Of a DNA stretch of 64,000 nucleotides, positions 10,716-18,616 are shown in pieces. How positions within the stretch are numbered: position 1 is the stretch's first letter; every line of letters begins with the position of its first letter. Source of the stretch: Tenodera sinensis (lineage: Eukaryota; Arthropoda; Insecta; Mantodea; Mantidae). The translations under genes and the position numbers were made by a program. The notes under the pieces are model-generated. The model made no database searches and was not told the origin of the DNA. It saw only the letters and a program-made list of their open reading frames with translations. Location: NCBI GenBank assembly GCA_030765045.1, contig CM060962.1, positions 216,502,655-216,566,654 of the forward strand, given 5' to 3'.

Positions 10716-10806
10716 CAAATTCCAACGGAGCGGTGAACCACCTCCACACTAGACTGGGTGTTTTCTACTCGGTACGTACAGGCTGACAGTACTAGTCCCT
10801 TCACTC
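10716..10806 (+). repeat. Penelope-like 3' tail, plus-strand copy
   Basis: From TTCCAACGGAGCGGTGAACC to CCCTTCACTC this segment repeats the reverse complement of about 8630-8718. It ends at exactly the same nucleotide as the other copy before the sequence changes, which marks a true element end or a shared breakpoint. Confidence 0.8.
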
Positions 10807-10818
10807 TTATCCACAGGG
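10807..10818. repeat. Left target-site duplication of copy c
   Basis: TTATCCACAGGG, repeated exactly at 13313-13324 right after the poly(A) of copy c. A 12-bp duplication fits target-primed reverse transcription. Confidence 0.9.
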
Positions 10819-10839
10819 GAGGCTGGAAGCAGAAGAGAG

Positions 10840-12942
10840 ATGGGGAAGAAGAAGCATCGCAGAAAATCGCCGACTTCGCCGGTTTCTGGAGCCATATCGG
10901 CCCCAAAACAGGATAATACCAACGCCGACAAGAACGCCGAGACAGCCAACGCAACCACACTCGACAAGAGCGCCGAGACAACCACCGCAGCTTCTGCAGT
11001 TCCGGCCGGTCCCGCACCGAGCGCCAGTAGCGCTCCCACTGGACCACACGCCTCACCGCAGCAAGCCAGCCTGCCAGTTGAGCGGCAACAGCCGTTACGG
11101 CAGGAGCCCGACTCTCTGGGAAAGGCGGCAGTGCCAATCCCGGAGTCCCTGGCAGGACCAGCGCCGGCAACCGACCACCTTCCTCGAAGAAAACCGCCGA
11201 CTTCGCCGGGCTCTGGAGCCATATCGGCCCCAAAACCAGACAACACCAACGCCGAGACATCCAACGCAGCATCACGCGCTACGACAGCCAACGCAGCTTC
11301 TGCAGTTCCGGCCGGTCCCGCACCGAGCGCCACTAGCGCCCCCACTGGACCACACGCCTCACCGCAGCAAGCCAGCCTGCCAGTCGAGCGGCGACAGCCG
11401 TCATGGCAGGCGCCCAACGCTCTGGGAGGGGCAGTGGCAGGGCCAACCCCGGGAACTCCGGCAGTGTCAGTGCCGGCTACCGACCACCTTCCACCGCCGC
11501 CGACTGCTCACTTAGGACCCCCTACAGGGACCTGCGTAATTATCCGGGGAGTGCCACGGGACATCGCTGCCAAACACGTGCTGTTCGCAGCACAACAGGA
11601 GTGGCCGTCAGTATTCCGAGCCACTCGCATCATCACCTCCCACGGACAGACCGACCTCATCCGACTTCTCTTCACCAGCAACAGTGACCGCGAAGCCGCA
11701 CTGAGGGCGGGCTTGCTCTTTCTTGGGCGGCGCCTTCTCGCAGAACCCGGCCGAGCAACCAGACAGGTACCATGTCGCCGTTGCTGCCGATATGGGCACG
11801 TCGCCACCGCTTGCAGCGCCGCACCACGCTGTCATTACTGTGGGGCGTCATGCCTCACTCAACAATGCACTAGCCACGATCTTCGCCGACGTCGCCGGTA
11901 CTGCGCCACCTGCAGCGGCCACGGCCACTACACAGGTCAGGCGCAGTGCCCACTATATCCTAGACAACACAGACAGTCAACACCAAACAACGCAGCTACA
12001 CAGTCACAACAGACCACAACACCAATCTCCGCCGCCGCACCCACTTCTCGTGACACATCATACGCCGCAGCAGCATCCCACGCTGAACTATGCAGCACCG
12101 AGGCCCAGGAACTACAGGCTGTGGTCACTGGCCTTGACATCCGTCTTCGCAACATCGAGGATGCGTGCAACAAGCTCATCAGCGCCGTTTCTTCACTAAC
12201 TTCGGCGATTACCACCCAGCCCCAACAAGACAACACAACTGAGCTTCAAGAAGTACGAGATATCGCCGCCGCGAGCGTCCCTGCTCTCACTCAGTCAATT
12301 TCAATACTTAACGCCAATATCAAAAAGCAGACACGGACAAGCCGCAAGCGCTACGCAGCGATCGCCCGACAATTAACACATCACACAACAGGATTTAACG
12401 CCGCTGCCAAACTACTACACCAACTGCGTGCTGCCATCATTGAGCTGGACAACACTGAAGTTCTCGACTCCATACAGCGCAAGCTGTATCGGATAGAGGA
12501 CACCATCTCCATGTATGCCACATCAGACGCTGCAACACAAACAGATACTCCACAGCCAGTGAAACCAAAACCAATTCAACGCAGATTGACACCACGAGAG
12601 ACGGAACCATCACACCAGACAGCCACGCCCTCAACACCAACACAGGCACTCGCCAGAGCGCAGCACCAAGAGACAGCTACTCCATCAACACAGACTCAGG
12701 CACAACCATGCCAGACCGCACCAGGACGACCTACACCACGCAGACTGAATGCGAGACAAATAGCACTGTACCGCCGCGGCGGCTACACCGACCACGGCAC
12801 TTACCCATGCACCCGCCTCTGCAGCAACCAACTCTGTAACGGACAAGGAATAATGCTGGACGACCTTGCCCCCTTAAGATTCCCACAAGAGTACCCAGAT
12901 TACTACGGGCCTCATGGCTACCTCTTCGCACCAAGGCACTAA
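10840..12942 (+). CDS. Intact gag-like ORF1 protein, 700 aa
   Basis: The ATG at 10840 (MGKKKHRRKSP) is the first in the element, and the same basic start is seen in copy b. Residues ~1-225 are Ala/Pro/Ser/Thr-rich and contain a 109-residue tandem duplication. Residues ~231-310 (CVIIRGVPRDIAAK ... ATRIITSHG ... RLLFTSN) look like an RRM-type RNA-binding fold. Residues ~312-370 form three CCHC-like zinc knuckles (CRRCCRYGH, CHYCGASCLTQQC, CATCSGHGHYTGQAQC). Then come a helical region (~410-540), a Gln/Thr/Pro-rich linker and a C-terminal Cys motif (CTRLCSNQLC, near 657). The likely role is LINE RNA packaging and nuclear targeting, by analogy with Jockey-clade ORF1p; RT must come from another element. 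No frameshift or stop is present. Confidence 0.88.
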   Translation: MGKKKHRRKSPTSPVSGAISAPKQDNTNADKNAETANATTLDKSAETTTAASAVPAGPAPSASSAPTGPHASPQQASLPVERQQPLRQEPDSLGKAAVPIPESLAGPAPATDHLPRRKPPTSPGSGAISAPKPDNTNAETSNAASRATTANAASAVPAGPAPSATSAPTGPHASPQQASLPVERRQPSWQAPNALGGAVAGPTPGTPAVSVPATDHLPPPPTAHLGPPTGTCVIIRGVPRDIAAKHVLFAAQQEWPSVFRATRIITSHGQTDLIRLLFTSNSDREAALRAGLLFLGRRLLAEPGRATRQVPCRRCCRYGHVATACSAAPRCHYCGASCLTQQCTSHDLRRRRRYCATCSGHGHYTGQAQCPLYPRQHRQSTPNNAATQSQQTTTPISAAAPTSRDTSYAAAASHAELCSTEAQELQAVVTGLDIRLRNIEDACNKLISAVSSLTSAITTQPQQDNTTELQEVRDIAAASVPALTQSISILNANIKKQTRTSRKRYAAIARQLTHHTTGFNAAAKLLHQLRAAIIELDNTEVLDSIQRKLYRIEDTISMYATSDAATQTDTPQPVKPKPIQRRLTPRETEPSHQTATPSTPTQALARAQHQETATPSTQTQAQPCQTAPGRPTPRRLNARQIALYRRGGYTDHGTYPCTRLCSNQLCNGQGIMLDDLAPLRFPQEYPDYYGPHGYLFAPRH
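10861..11514 (+). repeat. 327-bp in-frame tandem duplication inside ORF1
   Basis: Two units (10861-11187 and 11188-11514) are offset by exactly 327 bp, 109 codons. Both encode PTSP.SGAISAPK.DNTNA, later SAVPAGPAPSA and GPHASPQQASLPVER. The multiple of three keeps the ORF open. Copies a and b show no matching second unit. Confidence 0.85.
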
Positions 12943-13104
12943 AAAGTGCACTCCAACTGAAATAAAGAACTCACCCCAACTCCCCAACCACATTCACCAC
13001 TACTCCCCGTGTGTCATGGCCAGGGCCCTGGGTCATGGTCATGACCCGGAATTCCTTCTCCTGCTCCCGCCAACCCGCGGTAGCCTACATTATCACCTAA
13101 ACTA

Positions 13105-13129
13105 TGGAGGTGCTTAATGCGGGACTCCA
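13105..13129 (+). promoter_or_regulatory. 3' UTR stem-loop with conserved loop, copy c
   Basis: TGGAG pairs with CTCCA around loop GTGCTTAATGCGGGA. Upstream hairpins are GGGTCATG/CATGACCC with a 2-nt loop (13030-13047) and the palindrome CCAGGGCCCTGG (13020-13031). Confidence 0.78.
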
Positions 13130-13259
13130 CAACTTCCCTACCGATACTCTCATCCACAATTCTAGCATTCCTTAGTTGTTAAGTTATCCCACTCCCTACT
13201 CCTTCCCGGCGAGATAAGCCAACTCTTTTTCCTCCCAACTCTACTTCTGTCTCCCCTTT

Positions 13260-13312
<53 letters not shown>

Positions 13313-13314
<2 letters not shown>

Positions 13315-13324
13315 ATCCACAGGG
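13313..13324. repeat. Right target-site duplication of copy c
   Basis: TTATCCACAGGG, identical to 10807-10818. Its last bases belong to the reading frame of the Jockey RT (codons Ser-Thr-Gly before Thr-Ile-Phe-Leu-Asp), so the target was the RT gene. Confidence 0.9.
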
Positions 13325-14374
13325 ACCATCTTCCTGGATATTGAACGGGCCTTCGATCGCGTGTGGCACGCTGGTCTACTCAGAAAACTCATATCACTGG
13401 AATTCGCGGACTCTATGATAGCCATAATAAAGGACTATCTATCTCACCGAACGTTCCGCACGGCAGTCGAAACAGAGACACCAACGCGACGGCCAATCAG
13501 GGCAGGGGTCCCACAAGGGAGTTTATTGGGGCCCACCCTCTTTAATATTTACATAAATGATTTACCAGAGACGATAAGAGTAGACCGATATCTATATGCG
13601 GATGACACAGCGCTTGTCACACAATCAACCATGCCGAAGATTATACGCACCAGGCTACAAAATGGTCTAAATGATTTAGAGCCATGGCTCACGAAATGGG
13701 GCATAAAGGTAAATACCAGAAAAAGCCAGGCAATTGTATTCACCAAGCGAATTAAGCACCGTCATGGTAAACACGGCCTTCAGCCATTAACGCTTGGACA
13801 AGAGCCAATCCAATGGAACAGCAAAACCATCACCTACTTAGGTGTAACGATGGACTAGGGCCTTACGTGGAAACAGCACGTAGACACCGTAAGAGCCAAA
13901 GCCAATACACAACTCAATAAGCTATTCCCAATAATCAACACAAACAGTACTCTAAAGTTAGAGATGGGCACAACACTTTATAAAATTCTAATCCGGCCCA
14001 TCCTAACATACGCTGCACCCGCATGGGGACATGCAGCGAAAACACACATAAAGAGACTGCAAACGACGCAGAATAGAGTACTCCGAATAATCGCGAGACT
14101 ACCCGAAGTAGCTCCAACGCTCCAATTACACGAGGAGCCAAAAGTGCATTCCATTGAACAATTCATAAAAAGGCTCACCTGTAACTTACTTGATAAGAAA
14201 AACAAAAACCACAACGAATTAATTCAAAACCTAGGAAATTATGATATAACGCACGACATACATGCAAGGCCACTATCTCTATTCCAGAGAACTATTGGTC
14301 TCGGGGAGCCAGATGTTGACATGCAACAATATCTGGACAATCTAATAAATTACCCCGATGTTATTCACATGTGA
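13313..14374 (+). pseudogene. Jockey-type reverse transcriptase, C-terminal part
   Basis: One frame is broken only by TAG at 13856-13858. RT motif A is TIFLDIERAFDRVWH, motif B is RAGVPQGSLLGPTLFNIYIN, and motif C is YLYADD (YADD at 13595-13606). The next block is KWGIKVNTRKSQAIVF. After the stop it continues with the thumb and the C-terminal region typical of Jockey (ILIRPILTYAAPAWGHAAKT). The EEP endonuclease, fingers and ORF1 are missing by 5' truncation. The intact source element would be the natural supplier of RT for the gag-only copies; that is inference. Confidence 0.9.
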
Positions 14375-14382
14375 ACTGTGCA

Positions 14383-14386
<4 letters not shown>

Positions 14387-14474
<88 letters not shown>

Positions 14475-14475
14475 T
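14387..14475. repeat. (CT)n(CA)n microsatellite
   Basis: About 50 bp of CT dinucleotides followed by about 30 bp of CA, in the 3' UTR of the Jockey fragment. Confidence 0.97.
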
Positions 14476-15084
14476 CATACCTACACACACTCTCTCTCTT
14501 GTCACATAACCCTCAAGTCCTTATTTATAAGGCGGACCGAGGGGGATGAGGGCCCCCTCGGGAGTGGCACTGGCTCGCACCTGCATTTCTGGCAGACTGC
14601 CCGCCAAGTGTGCACTCCAGACGAACAGGCGATACAACGGACATGCACTCACCTAATTGACGATGCCGAATGGTATATCAACACTCTTAATTATGAATTG
14701 CAGACGACGCCGTATGGTGGAGCGTAACAATTGTAATTTACTGTAGACTGACGACGCCACTAGCGCGCTATTTACCATTAATCTAAGAGACTAATTGTAT
14801 GCACTTTCTTTTTTCTGAGTGTATGTACATAGATTGTTTCAGGGATGCAGCATGCAGGGTATCGACACGCTCCCAGACTTCTGAGGCGCACGATTAGACG
14901 CGGCGTATACACGCCAAGCAACATAGCACCCTGATTCCTGACAACAATCACAAATGACTCCTTCTAAACCATCCATGACTCCGCTAGGGGGCAAGCTGGG
15001 CTTCGGTCAAGCTCGTCTCCAAGCTCCTAACCTTCTCCGTCTGGTTACGCTATGCGAACCAGCTCTATTTTCACCACTGAATGC

Positions 15085-15107
15085 GCGGGTGCTACAGGCG
15101 GTACCGC
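15085..15107 (+). promoter_or_regulatory. 3' UTR stem-loop with conserved loop, Jockey fragment
   Basis: GCGG pairs with CCGC around loop GTGCTACAGGCGGTA, about 117 bp before the poly(A). A 6-bp hairpin CTGGTT / AACCAG lies just upstream at 15041-15062. The position matches the gag-only elements. Confidence 0.75.
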
Positions 15108-15240
15108 AGCAGGCTTTCACCTTCCTAATCCGGTGGATGGGTTTTTTAGTGGGTATGGCCATCTTCAATGGCGACTCCCACAGTACCATGGGGTCTCGCA
15201 ACAAGATTTTTCCCCTCCACCTTTAAAAAAAAAAAAAAAT

Positions 15241-15350
15241 GCAAATCATTCATCCTGAAGATGGGAGAGATGTACACTCCCGAAACGTCGATGTCTTTAA
15301 TCACTACACCTGGCTCGAAGCCCGAGAGTATCTTGAATGTGTTCGTCGCC
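15241..15350 (+). repeat. Right arm of the ribozyme-bearing inverted repeat
   Basis: Matches the reverse complement of about 4733-4835 and starts right after the Jockey poly(A). Further right it may continue with weaker similarity (TGTTCGTCGCCAGGAAAGC). Confidence 0.85.
15251..15293 (+). ncRNA. Hammerhead-type ribozyme motif (right copy)
   Basis: Stem I CATC (15251-15254) pairs with GATG (15290-15293). The core CTGAAGA is at 15255-15261, stem II is GGGAG (15263-15267) with CTCCC (15277-15281), GAAA is at 15282-15285, and GTC (15287-15289) is at the cleavage position. Stem III is minimal. This fits the CUGANGA...GAAA...UH hammerhead consensus in the short form reported from Penelope-like elements. 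Activity is not shown by sequence alone. Confidence 0.7.
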
Positions 15351-15477
15351 AGGAAAGCTTCAAATCATATTTTACCATAAGTGAGTTTATTAAAACTTAT
15401 GTAGAAACATCTTTATGGAAAGAACTTACACTAAAGAGCATCACCCCATATTAGATGTTAAAAAATATCCTACTTTT

Positions 15478-15718
15478 TTAAATAACAAGAGGCTTCCTCC
15501 TTGCCCTGTCATTTGCAAACAAGTTTATGAGTTCGTCATAATCCATTTTCATTGTTAAGTCAGATTCAATTGCAAGAACACCAAGATAACTAAGACGATC
15601 CTTCACTTGTGATGTTCTTAAATAATTATTTATGCGTCTTAAAGCAGAAAATGATCTCTCAGTTGAGCAGTTGGAGTGAACGATACTGAGCCCCACTAAG
15701 TCTCTTTCTTTCTGTCAT
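15478..15718 (-). pseudogene. hAT transposase remnant (N-terminal start joined to hATC end)
   Basis: Minus-strand sequence encodes NCSTERSFSALRRINNYLRT followed by a Leu/Ile-rich tail. This is the C-terminal dimerisation block (hATC) of hAT transposases, where the ERSFSxLRR signature is diagnostic. Just upstream, an ATG at 15718 opens MTERKRLSGAQYRS in another frame, which looks like the usual N-terminal start of this transposase group. The zinc-finger and RNase-H-like catalytic core are absent, so the copy appears to have lost almost the whole gene by internal deletion and cannot be autonomous. The hATC call is firm; the N-terminal call is an inference. Confidence 0.8.
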
Positions 15719-15860
15719 TTTATTCACTGACAATCGACACTAAAACTGAGAAAACGAAAGAAAATGTGATAAAACAGTTGAAAAACTCAAACGATTCAAA
15801 TATAATCTACTACTTCATTTTGCCGCAATGTCGGCTCATTAAATATAAAAGAACTCAATA

Positions 15861-16360
<500 letters not shown>

Positions 16361-16718
16361 CCTGTTCATTACCTCAGCTAACAATATATAGAAAATTAAC
16401 GTTAATGAATAACAACACACAGTTCTTGATCTTACAAGATTTTGCTTGTGTTAATCTATTCTTACTATTGGAATGCGTTTCGCTTTGTCTCCGCTACGTG
16501 CGCATAGAGTGCAAACTAATCAGCATAGCCAACATGCGTCAATTAATATTCCTCTGCGAGCGGAAAATTTAAATGAACTTGATGTTTTATGTCTATGTTT
16601 TTTTATTTTATTTATTTATTTTGTGTGTGTGTGTGTAGGTTTTCAGTAATTTTGCCGCCCCCTAAAATGTGCCGCCCTGGGCAGTTGCCCGGTTTGCCCT
16701 GCCGTAAATACGGCCCTG

Positions 16719-16726
16719 CCTATATA
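16719..16726. repeat. Right target-site duplication of the hAT insertion
   Basis: CCTATATA follows the terminal CCCTG of the hAT and matches 4611-4618 exactly. Confidence 0.92.
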
Positions 16727-16902
16727 TATCAAGCTATTTGGGTAGATTTAATTTAAGAAGCAAGCTGAATACTAGCATTTCAACAACAAACTTTAATACC
16801 CAAATAGACATCATATTTTCCAATATTGACATTTCAGCAGGTGTATATGAAACATTCTTTTCTGACCATAAGCCTATATATGCAGTGTTAAACATAACAT
16901 AG
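16727..16902 (+). pseudogene. Helentron endonuclease C-terminal end, displaced 12 kb
   Basis: Directly after the right hAT target duplication, a plus-strand reading contains TQIDIIFSN and then FFSDHKPIYAVL, ending with TAG at 16900-16902. SDHKPI (16861-16878) is the C-terminal catalytic Asp-His motif of EEP endonucleases, exactly what is missing from the domain that stops at 4610. The two halves therefore belong to one Helentron gene split by the insertion at 4619-16718. I see no clear Helentron 3' hairpin after it. Confidence 0.88.
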
Positions 16903-17387
16903 AAGGGACAAATTATGCAATGATCCTACTCAGACAGGGGCACGCGCCACCTGCAGTTACTGATAACTTCAAGTCATCCCATATTCTAAGTGTATATATA
17001 AGCATGGTAATAATTTTTAACTAAAGTATAACAATTTCTGTTACATATTATACGAGGTCTGCGATTGCAACAAGATATATCCTGCGTGAAACCTGAACTT
17101 CTAGAGACGCTGAAATATAAGTCCAGGTGCAGTGGCGCCCGAAATAACAAGGTTATCATTATCAACTTCATAGGATGGAGGATGCAAGAGAGGTCTCAAT
17201 CAGCAGAAATGTGGCGGTCTTCCAGTGGGGGACGCTACTTGCATTGCAGTGTTGCGCAACCACCAGATTTTTCTCTACAATGTTCTGCATTAAATCACTA
17301 CATCATTTTAATTTAATTGTATTTTAGAATTGACGAAAGAATAAAATTATTCCAAATTTGCATTTTACGAATTCCAATGTAAGAGAG
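16903..17387. other. No gene seen
   Basis: AT-rich sequence after the Helentron stop codon. It may include the Helentron 3' end, but I see no clear terminal hairpin or CTRR end. Nothing else is supported. Confidence 0.5.
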
Positions 17388-18127
17388 CGATTTTTACTTT
17401 CTCAACTACGTATAGTAAAGGAGAGGAAGTATTGCACGAGTGTTACACCCAAAAATTCGATATCGAGATTTCACGAAAATATATGTTTTGAGACCCTCTG
17501 CGACACTAAGATTTTGAAGAAAATAGCCCTACCCTAAACTACCCTTTACATGGAAAATGTTTCGGAAATTTTGATTTTCTTGAAAATGACTCTAACAATT
17601 TTGTTTAAAATGTCATATGTTTGAGATACTTTTATGACACATGAAATGTATATCTTGAATTTTCTGGTTATAGCCCCTGTAGTCGTATTTACTCTGGACG
17701 ACTTTTGCATAACTGGTAAACCGTTAGAGATAGACCAAATTATACTATACAAAAAATGTAGATCTTGCTAAAATACACAATTTATGTCGGAATAAATTTT
17801 CTTGTAGGGTTAACCATTTCGGAGATATTCCTTGTTATGTGAGTGAGTTTCGGAAAACTTAGAACTTTAGCGAAATGCAACAACGTTGTTCATTTTTTTA
17901 TATGTTAATCGTGCAAAGAGAACGGAATCTCAAAGGTCAAAAAGATTTGACTGTCGCACAAAGCCTTCTGTATTCTAATATTCCCCTTGCACCTACAAGG
18001 ACATAAGCAGTAAGATAATTTGTACGAACGTTTACCTTAACTAACATGGAGATATAGGAATAAGAGTTCGTTATAATGGTTAGTACAAGAGTAGAGAAAG
18101 TCATGTGAGTGCAACACATCAGATTTT
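17388..18127 (+). repeat. Family X noncoding repeat, near full length
   Basis: Starts TTTTACTTTCTCAACTACG and ends GTAGAGAAAGTCATGTGAGTG then CAACACATCAGA. Family X copies share blocks such as CATAACTGGTAAACCGTTAGAG and GACAAATGAAATGTATATCTTG. No open frame is conserved among copies. Short ends ACTTTCTCTAC are inverted relative to each other, so a MITE-like origin is possible. This copy lacks the internal microsatellite. Confidence 0.75.
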
Positions 18128-18616
18128 TATTATAATCTCTTTAAATTCTTCCACTTTTATATTTTCATGGTTAAGTTCGGATGAACATCTATCGAGATAA
18201 TGTCTTTGTTCCTTATAAATGAAGAAGAAATCAGTTGCGATCGATACATGCTGATCACTGGCAGGATGCAAAAGTTTGAAGAAAGTAGAACATCCTGGGA
18301 GTTACTGACAGTCGAACAAGAACTCGGACTAAATAATCTACATCAATACAATGAGGCATGTGATTTTCGTTTTACACTAATTTATTAAAAATGTTACATT
18401 AAAATTAGTTGAAGTTTATACCTAAAATGCTAACATGATAGAGAATTTTATCAAGTCATTTGAAGGTTCTCTTTTAAGGGACAAGTGGGAAGAAATAAAA
18501 TAAATAGTTAATAACCCTATTGCAGTTTTGCAATATCGAAACATGAATTATGATTCGGTAAAAGTCAGCTAAGGCAAGATTTAAAAAGAATGTAAGAGGA
18601 TCATATTAAATATATA

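Larger units (their letters stand above)
10819..13312 (+). mobile_element. Gag-only non-LTR retrotransposon, copy c (full-length, recent)
   Basis: This 2.5-kb element is flanked by a perfect 12-bp duplication. It comprises a 21-bp 5' leader (GAGGCTGGAAGCAG...), an intact 700-codon ORF1, a ~318-bp 3' UTR and A52 at 13261-13312. There is no ORF2. With copies a and b it shows that gag followed by 3' UTR and poly(A) is the family architecture and not one truncation. HeT-A and HAL1 are known elements with a comparable lack of RT, but no homology to them is claimed. Confidence 0.88.
13313..15239 (+). mobile_element. Jockey-clade LINE, 5'-truncated, with poly(A)
   Basis: This is the 3' half of a Jockey-type LINE: RT from the palm onward (13313-14374), an ~850-bp 3' UTR with a (CT)n(CA)n tract, and poly(A) at 15225-15239. 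Before copy c inserted, its 5' truncation point lay next to the Penelope tail ending at 10806. The 3' end TTTTTCCCCTCCACCTTT is shared with element d. Confidence 0.85.

Noticed and set aside
10571..11417. Minus-strand open frames opposite the gag-only ORF1
   Set aside because: They are shadows of a GC-rich coding region; the plus-strand ORF has the start, the domains and the element structure.
4858..13312. A telomeric array like fly HeT-A/TART
   Set aside because: No telomere repeats (TTAGG)n are visible and the array is inside a hAT inside a Helentron, with mixed orientation. Only the gag-only architecture is kept as a finding.
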